NCBI GenBank assembly: GCA_021324135.1
Contig: JAJPJO010000341.1
Location: 1 to 32,874 of the forward strand
DNA: 32,874 nt
Reading direction: 5' to 3'
Source: Pseudomonadota bacterium
Lineage (GTDB): Bacteria > Cyanobacteriota > Vampirovibrionia > Obscuribacterales > Obscuribacteraceae
Numbering within the stretch: position 1 is the stretch's first letter; the number at the start of each line of letters is the position of its first letter. Shown here one piece after another: positions 15,229 through 23,453 of this stretch. The notes beneath the pieces are model-generated. The model was not told the DNA's origin and searched no databases. It was given only the letters and a program-made list of their open reading frames with translations. A program made the position numbers and the translations under genes.

Positions 15229-15689
15229 CGCACTGGTATATATGTAGGCATATAGTAGGAATTTTTTGTGATTTCCGGGTTCGTGCTGACCGTGAAGGAG
15301 GATGGTGCCAACAAAGTCAGAAATCGTTTTAATCCTGAAAGAGCCCTATTGAAAGCGCCATATTGGCACACCGGTTAGCGCGCACTAGCGCTAAGTTTGT
15401 GCATTTCCAATTTCCTAACCTTCAATAACCGTCACATCGCCCGGATTTGCTTGAGTACGAGTGTCTCGCTTTTCTAAGCTTTGAACACTCTTGTCAACTT
15501 CACCGCTTAACTGCTGCCCCCATCAAAAGCTGATCAATACTCTCTTCTGCCTTTTGCAGTTCGCAAATGCCGCGAGGAAGTGTTGGTCGACCTCGGTGTG
15601 GTTTTGCAAAGTCGGGTGAAGTGTCGGCGGCGTTTGACACACCGCTGCGGTTCATTACGGTACATTACTCAATTCGAAGAGGAGGTCCA
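15229..15689. other. upstream region of the sugar ABC operon
   Basis: About 460 bp with no convincing gene. It holds CTTGAGTACG at 15450-15459, the same 10 bases that begin the first 17-bp repeat before the dehydrogenase at 3.9 kb; a single copy may be coincidence. No clear -35/-10 pair found. Confidence 0.45.
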
Positions 15690-16670
15690 ATGAGGACGAA
15701 AATCTTACTTGTGGCGCTGGCAGTCTCGCTGTTCGCAGGCTGCGGCTCCGCGGGGAACAATCACAAACTGAGAATCGCGTTCGTGCCCATGCACCAGTTC
15801 GACGTGTATTGGAAAACGGTCCACGCCGGAGCCCTGAAAGCCGAGCGCGAGCGCGGCGTCGAAGTCATCTGGCAGGGTCCTGTGACTGCCAACGCACGCG
15901 CCGACGAGATCGACATCGTCGATAACATGGTCGGTACGCTCCCTAGCGCACTAGTCGTCGGTCCGGTCGATTTCAAGGCCCTGACCGGTCCGGTGAAAAA
16001 CGCGCACAACGCCAAGATCCCGGTCATAATCATCGACTCGCCGCTGGCAGGCGATGATTATCAGGGGTATGTGGGAACGGACAACTATGCCGGTGGCGTT
16101 TCAGCCGGAGAACACCTGGCCAAGCTTCTGGGCGGGCACGGTCGCGTGGCGATCTTGCGCGGCGTGGAGGGGACGGCCAGCACCGATGCTCGCGAAAAGG
16201 GTTTCCTGGACGCGATCGCCAAATACCCCGACATCAAGGTGGTGAGCCAGAATATCCGCGGCGGCGAGAACGCTGAAACGGCGCGCGCTGCAGCGGAGAA
16301 CATCCTGGCACCGCTTCGCAAACCCGACGGCACCTATGCCATCGATGGCGTTTTCGCCAGCATGGAATCGTTGAGCTACGGCATGATGCTGGCGCTCGAC
16401 AATGCCAAGCTGTGCGGCAAAGTCAAGTTCGTCGGTTTCGACTTCTCCGATCAGCTCGTGCGCGGGCTCGAGTCGGGCAAGATCGACGCGCTGGTCACGC
16501 AAAATCCGGTCGAGCTTGGCTATCGCAGCGTCATCGCCGCTATCGACTCGGCGCAAGGCAAGCCGGTCAAGAAGGTGGACTACATTCCCACCGTCATCGT
16601 CACGACTGCGAACCTGCACAACCCTGATGTGTGGGAGCGGGTCAATCCGGATTTGTCCGGGGTGAAATGA
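15690..16670 (+). CDS. sugar ABC transporter substrate-binding lipoprotein (RbsB-like)
   Basis: Predicted periplasmic or surface-anchored type I sugar-binding protein, 326 aa. The signal peptide ends in the lipobox LFAGC with Cys18 as the lipidated residue. The mature part has the Peripla_BP_4 layout: first strand LRIAFVPM, the VDIVDNM/DALVVGP-type segment at 70-90, VIIIDSPLAGDDYQGYVGTDNYAGG (hinge, ligand-binding Asp residues), GRVAILRG, GVFASME and VGFDFSD. A frame extends upstream to 15567, but GAGGAGGT 7 nt before 15690 and the signal peptide fix this start. It is first in a three-gene importer operon. The sugar (ribose, galactose, xylose or another) cannot be told. Confidence 0.93.
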   Translation: MRTKILLVALAVSLFAGCGSAGNNHKLRIAFVPMHQFDVYWKTVHAGALKAERERGVEVIWQGPVTANARADEIDIVDNMVGTLPSALVVGPVDFKALTGPVKNAHNAKIPVIIIDSPLAGDDYQGYVGTDNYAGGVSAGEHLAKLLGGHGRVAILRGVEGTASTDAREKGFLDAIAKYPDIKVVSQNIRGGENAETARAAAENILAPLRKPDGTYAIDGVFASMESLSYGMMLALDNAKLCGKVKFVGFDFSDQLVRGLESGKIDALVTQNPVELGYRSVIAAIDSAQGKPVKKVDYIPTVIVTTANLHNPDVWERVNPDLSGVK

Positions 16671-16686
16671 GGGCTTGCATCCAGGG

Positions 16687-16711
16687 GCGCATGCCACTAC
16701 ACGTGGTGCGC
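16687..16711 (+). promoter_or_regulatory. intercistronic hairpin after the binding-protein gene
   Basis: Arms GCGCA/TGCGC and CCAC/GTGG (16687-16697 with 16703-16711, 2-nt bulge, 5-nt loop) lie in the 64-bp gap between binding-protein and ATPase genes. Such hairpins in known sugar-importer operons stabilise the upstream message, giving more binding protein than transporter; that role is inferred here. Confidence 0.45.
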
Positions 16712-16734
16712 ACGAAATTTGAAAGGAGGTCCAA

Positions 16735-18288
16735 GTGTCAGATTTTGCACTCAACGTCGATAACGTGAGTGTGGCTTTTAGAGCGACACAGGCTCTGCAA
16801 GACGTGAGCTTTCAGGTGCGTCCCGGCGAGGTGCGGGCGCTTCTGGGGGCAAACGGCGCGGGCAAAAGCACACTCATCAAAGTGATCACCGGGGTGAACC
16901 GCCCAGACCGTGGTTTCCTCTGGCGCGACGGCAAGAAATACTTGCCTGACAGTCCCGAGGCCGCCCGGCGCGACGGCGTTCATGCCGTGTTCCAGGAGCT
17001 CAGCATCTTTCCGCACCTGAGCGTCGTGGAGAACATCTTCGCCGGAACGCTGCGCACCATGGGCGGCGTCGTGCTCGATCGTGGAACGATGCGGCGCCTG
17101 GCTGCCGCGGCGCTCGACAATCTCGGCCACGACATTCCGCTCGACACGCGCGCCGGCGACCTGTCCATCAGCAACCAGCAAATCGTCGAAATCGTGCGTG
17201 CCACCGTCAATGGTGCGCGCGTTCTTCTCCTGGATGAGCCTACGAGCAGTCTGAACGCTGCCGACCGCAATCGGCTGTTCGATCTGATTCGGGTGCTCAA
17301 ATCCCAGGGAACGGCGATCGTCTACATCTCGCACTTTCTGGCGGAGGTGCTGCAGATCGCGGATACGTATACGGTCTTGCGCGACGCCAAGGTGGCGCTC
17401 GAAGGGAATGCCGGTGAGACCAGCGTTCCCGCCTTGAGCGAAGCCATGTTCGGGCGCTCGGTCAATACGCACTTTCGCCGCTCCGGCTCCGATCGCGGGG
17501 AAACCGCTGTCAAGCCGGTTCTGAACGTTCACGGTCTCTCGGCTGAGAATGTCCATGACGCCACGTTTACCGTCAACGCCGGTGAGGTGCTCACCATCTT
17601 CGGTCTGGTCGACTGCGGAGCAACCGAGCTCTTGCAGGCGCTCTTCGGGCTGAGAGCGGTGCGCAAGGGTGCCGTTCACCTGCCTTTGCTGGCGGCTCAA
17701 TCGGCATCTGCAGCCGCTGCGACTGGAACCGACGGCCCGTCAAACACGCAAGCGCCTGCCAAAACGCGCTGGAGCAAGCGTGGGATCGGCATGGTTCCTG
17801 AGGCTCGGCCGGCCGGGCTGGCGATGAGTCGTTCGATCGGGGAAAACATCGCTGTCGTGGATTGGTCCAAAGCCGGTCGTTTCGGACTGATCTCTCCACG
17901 CCGCGTTGCCACCCTGGCCGGCGAATTCATCGAACGCTTCGGCATCAAATGCCGCGGCGGCAACCAACCAATCGGCGAGCTTTCCGGCGGCAATCAGCAG
18001 AAGGCTGCCCTGGCTCGTTTCGCCATCACTGATGTCGATGTCGTTCTCCTCAGCGAACCGACGCGCGGAGTCGATATCGCAGCTCGTCTTGAACTTTGGC
18101 GGTACATCGATGAACTCGCTTCGGCGGGCAAAGCGATCGTGCTTGCCACCACCGATGTAGAAGAAGCGCTGGCTCTCAGCAATTCGATCATGGTGATGCG
18201 GCGTGGTCAGCTCCTCCCGCACAAGTACGACGCGGCAAGCGTCACACCTGACGAGCTGATGATTGCTGCAACTGGAGGTACTCAATGA
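16735..18288 (+). CDS. sugar ABC transporter ATP-binding protein (RbsA/MglA-like, two ABC domains)
   Basis: 517 aa with a GTG start; AAAGGAGGTCCAA in front is nearly identical to the site of the binding-protein gene. Domain 1 is intact: Walker A GANGAGKS (38-45), a SISNQQ signature (about 143-148), Walker B VLLLDEPTSSL (about 163-173). Domain 2 has a degenerate Walker A region (FGLVDCGATELLQALFG) as usual in this family, a good signature LSGGNQQK (about 415) and VVLLSEPTRGVD where Ser replaces the Walker B Asp. A Ser/Ala/Thr-rich linker of about 25 residues interrupts domain 2 (about 318-345). It energises carbohydrate import with the permease encoded next. The last four bases overlap the permease start (ATGA), showing translational coupling. 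Confidence 0.93.
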   Translation: MSDFALNVDNVSVAFRATQALQDVSFQVRPGEVRALLGANGAGKSTLIKVITGVNRPDRGFLWRDGKKYLPDSPEAARRDGVHAVFQELSIFPHLSVVENIFAGTLRTMGGVVLDRGTMRRLAAAALDNLGHDIPLDTRAGDLSISNQQIVEIVRATVNGARVLLLDEPTSSLNAADRNRLFDLIRVLKSQGTAIVYISHFLAEVLQIADTYTVLRDAKVALEGNAGETSVPALSEAMFGRSVNTHFRRSGSDRGETAVKPVLNVHGLSAENVHDATFTVNAGEVLTIFGLVDCGATELLQALFGLRAVRKGAVHLPLLAAQSASAAAATGTDGPSNTQAPAKTRWSKRGIGMVPEARPAGLAMSRSIGENIAVVDWSKAGRFGLISPRRVATLAGEFIERFGIKCRGGNQPIGELSGGNQQKAALARFAITDVDVVLLSEPTRGVDIAARLELWRYIDELASAGKAIVLATTDVEEALALSNSIMVMRRGQLLPHKYDAASVTPDELMIAATGGTQ

Positions 18289-19244
18289 AGAATTCGTTTT
18301 CCAAACATCTGGGAAACATCGGCCCATTTGCAGTGCTGGCGGGAGCTTACGCGATCGCCTGCCTGAGTGTGCCGACGTTCATGTCAGCTCAGAACACCGA
18401 GCTGATATTCATCCAGACGGCAATCGTCGCATGTCTGGCGCTGGGACTGACGATCACCATCGTTTCCTCCGGGATTGACCTCTCGGTCGGCTCGGTGGTG
18501 GCAGTCACCACAGTGACGATTGCCACGCTGCTCAACGCCCACTTCAGCCCCTGGAGCGCCGCCATCATCGGCATCCTCCTCGGCGGCGCCTGGGGTGTGC
18601 TCAACGGTTTGATGGTCACCAAGATCAAGGCGCAACCGTTCATGGCTACCTTGATCACTTTCCTGGCGGCACGGGCGGTGGCAAATCAAATCGCGCACGA
18701 ACAGAAGGTGGACGCTCCCATGACTGGGCTGAACTCGTTTCTGACCAGTTTGCCGGAGGAGCACCGCTGGCAGATTTTCCCTGTCGGCGTCTGGCTGGTG
18801 ATCGGTCTGTGCCTGATTGTCTGGGCGGTTCTGCGCTACACCCCCTGGGGGCGGAGCGTCTTCTACCTGGGCTCGAACGAGCAGGCAGCCAGGCTTTGCG
18901 GTCTGGGTGTGGACAAGCTCAAGATCGCAATCTACGGCATCAGCGGGCTCTTCGCGGGCATCGCCGGCTTGCTTCAGTTCTCCCGCCTCACGGTCGGTGA
19001 TCCGACTGTCGGTACCGGACTGGAGCTCACCGCCATCGCCGCGGTGGTCATCGGCGGTGGTTCGCTCTACGGCGGCAGAGGCTCGATTCCCGGCAGCATT
19101 GCCGGCGCGCTCCTCATGACCGTCATCAAAGCCTGGTGCATCCAGAAGGGCTTCGAGAGCTGGGTGCAGATGCTGCTCACTGCCGGTGTTCTCTTGGCGG
19201 CGCTGCTCTTCGAGCGCTACCGGCTCCATAAAGAGAAGTCCTAG
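18285..19244 (+). CDS. sugar ABC transporter permease (RbsC-like)
   Basis: 319 aa, polytopic membrane protein of the BPD_transp_2 family with about 8-10 membrane segments. The family signatures are present: GIDLSVGS (around residues 63-70), the NG-LVTKIK segment, the LGSNEQAARLCGLGVDKLKIAIYGISGLFAGIAG stretch common to RbsC/XylH-type permeases, and GGGSLYGGRGSIPGSIAGAL near the end. Its ATG overlaps the stop of the ATPase gene. It forms the transmembrane path of the importer with the binding protein and double ATPase. The operon ends in two terminators (19262-19292 and 19327-19365). Confidence 0.93.
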   Translation: MKNSFSKHLGNIGPFAVLAGAYAIACLSVPTFMSAQNTELIFIQTAIVACLALGLTITIVSSGIDLSVGSVVAVTTVTIATLLNAHFSPWSAAIIGILLGGAWGVLNGLMVTKIKAQPFMATLITFLAARAVANQIAHEQKVDAPMTGLNSFLTSLPEEHRWQIFPVGVWLVIGLCLIVWAVLRYTPWGRSVFYLGSNEQAARLCGLGVDKLKIAIYGISGLFAGIAGLLQFSRLTVGDPTVGTGLELTAIAAVVIGGGSLYGGRGSIPGSIAGALLMTVIKAWCIQKGFESWVQMLLTAGVLLAALLFERYRLHKEKS

Positions 19245-19261
19245 CCACGCGGTAATGCATT

Positions 19262-19292
19262 GTCCTGGCGCTCATGACCTGGGCGCCAGGAC
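19262..19292 (+). terminator. first stem-loop after the sugar ABC operon
   Basis: GC-rich 10-bp arms (19262-19271 and 19283-19292) starting 18 bp after the permease stop, without a T-run. Probably a stabilising hairpin before the true terminator. Confidence 0.6.
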
Positions 19293-19326
19293 TTCCAGCG
19301 TGCTACGGGAATTGCTTGATCACAGG

Positions 19327-19365
19327 ATCGACCGTGGCAACTTGCCGCCACGGTCGATTTTTTTT
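19327..19365 (+). terminator. intrinsic terminator of the sugar ABC operon
   Basis: Perfect 12-bp arms (19327-19338 and 19347-19358) followed by a T-run through 19365, a textbook Rho-independent terminator. Confidence 0.92.
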
Positions 19366-19808
19366 CGCGCATAGTGACGTATCCGCGTGTCTGATACCAG
19401 CAGGCATCAACTAATTTCGAATGTAAAGAAGTCTCGTATAGCCGCCCTTAACACCGTTTTGTGTCCATTGGCACGAACTGGGCCAACCGATTTCTTATCA
19501 TCCGCGCACCGCGGCAGGCTAAGGGTCTGGCGGCAAACACGGCGCGATTTGAGCCAGTGGCTATAAATGCAGCTCTTGAAATCATTTTGGAAAAAGCGGT
19601 TCTGTTAGATGTCTTTGACAGCCCTGTCCTTTCTTCCAATCGTCCGAAGAACACTCATCAAGTAAGTAAGCACCGACTCTCAAGAGTATTTTCTCTTGGA
19701 GCGTTGTCTACTCGCTTAGCAAAAGGGCATGGCACCTGAAATTAACCGCTGGGAACGCGCTATTGCGCCGTCATTGATGTTCTCAGGCAAATTACATGGA
19801 GCATAAAT
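19366..19808. other. intergenic region without a clear gene
   Basis: About 440 bp. A 92-aa frame at 19461-19739 lacks a ribosome binding site and looks random, so it is not called. The promoter for the membrane-protein pair downstream should lie here. Confidence 0.45.
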
Positions 19809-20306
19809 ATGTCTCGGACTAAAGTCTTTCTGCTGAGCTGGTTAGGGGCGTTCCTTGCCGGCGCAATCATCCTGGAGATCACCGACTACGCCTTCGGGAT
19901 AGGCACGTGGCACTATGATACTTGGGACGCAGTCTTGGTTTCCTTCGTCGCTGCCGTCCTCGCTGCCGCTCTGGTGGGGCTGCTGTTCAGCGTTCTGGTC
20001 GTGCTGGTGCACGGTCGCAGCCAGCCGACGCTCATCTCCCTCATGACCATCGGTGTTCTTCTGGCATGCTCGCCCGACGTCGTGCGCACGCTCTACGTCC
20101 TGGCGAACTGCGAGAGTACCCTCAGGTCCTGCTATATCATGGGCGATTTGCCTATGAGCATGCAGAGCTGGATGAGCAGTCTCTGGATGGGCATCGTCTA
20201 TGGCTGGCTGCACCAGAGCTTCGACGGTCTCGTCATGGGCATTGCTGCCTTCGCTACGCTGAGATGCGCAGAGAGATCCGCGCCGTTCCGCGTTCGCGCC
20301 AACTGA
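19809..20306 (+). CDS. hypothetical membrane protein, 165 aa
   Basis: I do not recognise the family. GGAG lies 9 nt before the ATG. Four predicted membrane segments: about 5-25, 39-66, 74-92 and 122-155 (the last long, possibly two short ones). Two Cys residues flank a short loop at about 99-106 (CESTLRSC), a possible disulfide on the outer face. The C-terminal tail is short and basic. It is followed after 36 bp by another four-helix membrane protein gene on the same strand, probably in the same transcript, ending in the terminator at 20804-20854. The pair may work together in the membrane; no function can be assigned. Confidence 0.75.
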   Translation: MSRTKVFLLSWLGAFLAGAIILEITDYAFGIGTWHYDTWDAVLVSFVAAVLAAALVGLLFSVLVVLVHGRSQPTLISLMTIGVLLACSPDVVRTLYVLANCESTLRSCYIMGDLPMSMQSWMSSLWMGIVYGWLHQSFDGLVMGIAAFATLRCAERSAPFRVRAN

Positions 20307-20342
20307 TATCCCGATCAACTCATGATTCAAGGACGAAACAAC

Positions 20343-20765
20343 ATGCGCGACATCATCACGTACGCTGCCTCGATAATCGCCTTTGCGTTTCTCGGGCAGT
20401 TTAATCTGGACTTTCCGGTGCTGAGCTTGCCGTTCCTGCTTGGTGCCGGTTCATTGACAGCCACCACCTTGCTGGTCCTGGTGCTAAACCGTTGGAAGGC
20501 GAAGCGTGAGGCCGCGGGGCTCCCGGTCTTCACACCACTGCGGTTCATCGTTTGGATGATTGCGTTCGGACTGTGTACCGCGCCCTTCCAACTGGTCATG
20601 TACTTCTCCGGGCATCACGCCATCGGTATTCTGGAAACGGATGCGGTGACCTTTGCTCGCGGCGCCTTGATGATGGGTACGGCGATTCTCTTCGCTTATG
20701 CCGTCATCAACGAACGCCTGAAGAAGCTGGCGGCCAACAAGCTGACGGCCAAGAAGGAATCCTGA
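20343..20765 (+). CDS. hypothetical membrane protein, 140 aa
   Basis: Unknown family. The in-frame ATG at 20322 has no ribosome binding site, while AAGGA stands 9 nt before 20343, which I take as the start. Predicted membrane segments at about 5-22, 28-49, 68-88 and 103-122, with a positively charged loop (RWKAKREAAG, about 50-59) and a Lys-rich C-terminal tail. By the positive-inside rule both of these lie in the cytoplasm. It is the second gene of a probable two-gene unit with the 165-aa membrane protein and ends before a GC-rich terminator. Confidence 0.75.
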   Translation: MRDIITYAASIIAFAFLGQFNLDFPVLSLPFLLGAGSLTATTLLVLVLNRWKAKREAAGLPVFTPLRFIVWMIAFGLCTAPFQLVMYFSGHHAIGILETDAVTFARGALMMGTAILFAYAVINERLKKLAANKLTAKKES

Positions 20766-20803
20766 GAAGATCAGGCGGTCGACAACTGCTCAAGACGAGT
20801 TCG

Positions 20804-20854
20804 GGGCGGCGGGTGCCACTAAATATGGTGCTGCCGCCCTGCTCGTTTTCTTTT
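20804..20854 (+). terminator. intrinsic terminator of the membrane-protein pair
   Basis: GGGCGGC (20804-20810) pairs with GCCGCCC (20833-20839), and a T-rich tract follows to 20854. The loop contains a further imperfect pairing. Confidence 0.7.
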
Positions 20855-21534
20855 GACAAAAAACTTGCGCTTTCCGAGTCTTCTGTGGAACCATCTAAGC
20901 TACTACGCCATGCCGTTTGATTCTCGAGATCAGGAAATCAGCGATCAGAAAGTCAGAGAAATAGCTACGACACGCCCAGCATAAGAGCTTTTTTGATGAG
21001 GCCAAGATCGGCAGATTTTGGCCCCGTTGCCGAGGCCGTTGACACTTATACAGTGCGGTTTTTGGGGTCTCGGCCTCGTGTAAGGTGCCAGAAATGACGA
21101 TTTTTGGCCTCGTCAAAAATCCAAAGGAAAGGGCTGAGACCAGCGCGCTTTCATAGCTTCGCTAAGAAGCGCGAAATCTGTCAGCGCTTTCGTTTCGAAT
21201 AGTGTCCGCCATTGCATGGAGCCCGGCAAGGTAATTCTTATTGGCGTTCGCGGAGATGGACTTGAATTTATGTTTGAATGTTGCGCTCCGACATGAATGA
21301 CATCTTATCGGCAAGAAGGTCTCAGTTCTTGCCTGATATCAAAACTTTTGTCGAAACTGAAATGCTATTTCTTCGGCTTTTTCAAAATCTGTATCTCAAG
21401 AACGTTCCTTCTCACGCACATTTTCTTTGCTTATCCGGCTACTCATGAGCGGTTCGGATTAGCTACGACGACAAGCCGCTTCTCACATCTCGTGCAGAAG
21501 CTTGTCTCAACCACCACCACAGCAGAGGTGAAAA
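20855..21534. other. intergenic region with an inverted-repeat element
   Basis: Nearly 700 bp without a convincing gene. The frames on both strands lack ribosome binding sites. It contains the repeat element at 20990-21119 described separately. The rest is AT-richer, with no recognisable promoter pair. Confidence 0.5.
20990..21119. repeat. 130-bp element with imperfect terminal inverted repeats
   Basis: Arms 20990-21010 and 21098-21119 pair over about 21 positions with two mismatches and a one-base gap. Inside lies a second inverted repeat (GCCGAGGCC at about 21029-21037 against GGTCTCGGC at 21065-21073, one wobble). Further GRGGCCAAAA-like motifs recur on the minus strand. The whole folds as one long hairpin. 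It resembles a small non-autonomous palindromic repeat or a structured RNA; I see no clear target-site duplication. Confidence 0.55.
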
Positions 21535-21771
21535 ATGGACCAAGTAACGCTCAAATCAGGCGCCCCCCAGGCCGAGTCACATCACGCCTGCGCTGCATCT
21601 CAATCTCCTGCCGCGCCGCAATGTTGCACCACATGCGGTGACACGCTCAAGTCCGGTCTCAAGTACAAGGACATCTGCACAACGTGCCAGCCGGTCTTCA
21701 TGCAGCGCTGCAGTGGATGCCAGAGATTGCTCTGGGATTGCCTCTGCATTCGTCCGCATACCTGGGAGTAA
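21535..21771 (+). CDS. small cysteine-rich protein, probable zinc binding, 78 aa
   Basis: AGAGGTG precedes the ATG by 5-6 nt. After an Ala/Gln/Ser-rich N-terminus of about 29 residues, the Cys pattern is CCTTC (30-34), CTTC (48-51), CSGC (59-62) and CLC (69-71), with an HTWE end. Two CxxC knuckles plus CSGCxRLLWDCLC look like a short zinc ribbon or treble-clef protein. It stands alone. Such mini-proteins often bind nucleic acid or a protein partner. No specific family is recognised. Confidence 0.65.
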   Translation: MDQVTLKSGAPQAESHHACAASQSPAAPQCCTTCGDTLKSGLKYKDICTTCQPVFMQRCSGCQRLLWDCLCIRPHTWE

Positions 21772-22493
21772 TTGCGCGGCGGAAAGGGACTGAGGAACGC
21801 TCCGTGCAGAGCATCGCGATTCGCGGGCGTTCCCATCCACTGAAACTGCTCTCGTAGCTGCGCTAGAGTGGTAGAAAGCCTCGATTCAGCGCAGTTTACG
21901 CCAAAGACATGCATGTCAAGAGCGGGCGACTGGATTCAGCCAACCGGAGCAAGCCAACCGGTCGCCCGCTCGCCATTTGGACCTTTGCTCTACTTGATTA
22001 CCCTCGACCTGGCTTGACGACAGCCTGGCGCTAGCTGTTGCTGCGCTACCTGGCTCAATCGTGCGCGGGGGAAAACGGTTATTTGCACCGCCGTTATCCT
22101 TGATTGCCCACGAGCGCGGGCAATAATATCAAAAGTAATCAATGCCCCTTTTTTATTTCTTTGAAGTTCCTGACGTTTCAACAAGCTGAACATTCTTGAT
22201 CTTGTCAACCAGCATTCAAATGCTGCGAGTTCGATCCAGTTGATACCAGATGTGGTGCGAGCTCGAATCACAAGTTGAAGATAACTTGGTCTGATTGTTG
22301 AAATGCCGGCATTGGAATGGAAAGGGATTGACACCGTTGGCGATGGCCTTCGGCAGATATTTATTGCAGATGACGGCTGAAACCTCTCGTTCTAGCCTGG
22401 CATCAAATTCGATTGACGATAGCGCTGTGCTTTCGGCAGCGCCACCGCCAGTCGACTCAGGTTCAAGATTGAACCATTGGAGACTGAAAGCGT
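21772..22493. other. intergenic region with stem-loops
   Basis: About 720 bp, no convincing gene. A strong hairpin has 11-bp arms at 21920-21930 and 21961-21971, with a nine-base GCCAACCGG direct repeat inside its loop region. A weaker 7-bp inverted repeat (GGAACGC/GCGTTCC) lies at about 21792-21834. These could terminate the cysteine-rich gene. The rest shows nothing recognisable. Confidence 0.5.
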
Positions 22494-23036
22494 ATGAAAA
22501 AGACACCTGTCCTGCTGCTGTGCCTCGGTGCAGCAGTTCTGTCCCTGGGCGGCTGCGCTACGCGCGTGGTCGTTCGCGAGCCCGTTCCGCCGCCTCCGGT
22601 AGTCGTGGTCGATCCCGTCGACATCGACTACTGGTACGACGACGGCAGCGGCATCTATTACTACTATGACTACGATCTCGGGCTCTACTTCTGGTGGAAC
22701 GCCGGATTTCGCGTCTACTGCGGTCGCGGCTGGGTGCCGATCGAGCGTTGGCATCATCACGACGGCTTCTGGCGCGACCATGACCGATACTATCGCGAGC
22801 ATCGCGACGAGCATCCCGGTCGTTTCCCCGACGGACATCGCGGTCCTGGAAGGGAGCCTGGGCGCGGCGAGCCTGGTCGGCATGAACCCGATCGCGGTCA
22901 CGGTCCCGATCGTGGTCATGCTCCCGATCGTGGTCATCACGATGGCGGTTCCGGCGGACCACGCGGTGGCGGCGGACCACGGGGCGGCGGACCACGCGGC
23001 GGCGGAGCGCACGGCGGAAGTCACCACGGGCGGTGA
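22494..23036 (+). CDS. lipoprotein with aromatic core and Gly/His/Arg/Pro-rich repeat tail
   Basis: 180 aa. Signal peptide with lipobox LGGC, lipidated Cys21. Residues 30-45 are Pro/Val-rich. Residues 46-75 are packed with Tyr/Trp/Asp (YYYYDYDLGLYFWW), then RVYCGRGWVPIERWHHHDGFW. From about 98 on the chain is low complexity: HRDEHPGRFPDGHRGPG, three PDRGH units, and PRGGG repeats. It is therefore a lipid-anchored envelope protein with a disordered, cationic, His-rich tail that could bind metal, polysaccharide or the cell wall. Similar Tyr/Trp-rich lipoproteins occur in many Gram-negative bacteria without known function. The ribosome binding site (GGAG, 10-11 nt away) is modest. The stop is followed by the hairpin at 23078-23111. 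Confidence 0.75.
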   Translation: MKKTPVLLLCLGAAVLSLGGCATRVVVREPVPPPPVVVVDPVDIDYWYDDGSGIYYYYDYDLGLYFWWNAGFRVYCGRGWVPIERWHHHDGFWRDHDRYYREHRDEHPGRFPDGHRGPGREPGRGEPGRHEPDRGHGPDRGHAPDRGHHDGGSGGPRGGGGPRGGGPRGGGAHGGSHHGR

Positions 23037-23077
23037 CTCAGCTGAGCGGTCGGACTGAGCGATGAGCTTCTGAGCGA

Positions 23078-23111
23078 GCGAGGCAGCGGGACTCAACATC
23101 CCGCTCCTCGC
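23078..23111 (+). terminator. stem-loop after the lipoprotein gene
   Basis: AGCGGGA (23085-23091) pairs with TCCCGCT (23099-23105), extended by GCGAGG/CCTCGC across a one-base bulge, with a 7-nt loop. No T-run follows. Confidence 0.55.
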
Positions 23112-23189
23112 CTCGTTCATGCCGGCACCAGTCCATCGTCTTGACCTTGCGGCTCACCTGATACTCAGCAATTCGACCGCTTTTTGTTT

Positions 23190-23236
23190 GCACATAGAGA
23201 AGACGGCTCCGCTCAGGTGGAACCGTCTTCGTGTGC
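23190..23236. other. strong stem-loop in the convergent gap
   Basis: Arms 23199-23210 and 23219-23230 pair at 11 of 12 positions around an 8-nt loop, with an outer GCACA/TGTGC pairing. It lies between the converging lipoprotein and ABC genes. It could stop transcripts from either side, though neither side has a T-run in the right place. Confidence 0.45.
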
Positions 23237-23410
23237 GAACAGGGCGGAGGTATATGTGTGGGGGGAATTCTCCATCCGAGCCTGACTCTCAGGCTTAGAA
23301 TTGATCTTAAGTGGCAAATCTGGCAAATATTTGGCAGCGCTTTTTTTCACTTCTGCAAATCATTTTTGACAGGACGGCAACATACTACCTCAAATAGCAA
23401 GAGCTTGTAT

Positions 23411-23439
23411 AAAAAGGAAGGGAGCCGAGATTGGCTCCC
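23411..23439 (-). terminator. intrinsic terminator of the SbmA-like ABC gene
   Basis: On the minus strand, GGGAGCC-type 7-bp arms (23433-23439 with 23420-23426, 6-nt loop) are followed by a TTCCTTTTT tract (23411-23419), 15 bp after the stop codon. Confidence 0.85.
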
Positions 23440-23453
23440 CGAGGCAAAAACCT

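Noticed and set aside
19461-19739. A 92-residue frame after the sugar ABC operon
   Set aside because: No ribosome binding site, no recognisable motif, and an equally long frame on the opposite strand.
20895-21116. A 73-residue minus-strand frame covering the 130-bp palindromic element
   Set aside because: The sequence is explained by the inverted repeats; there is no ribosome binding site.
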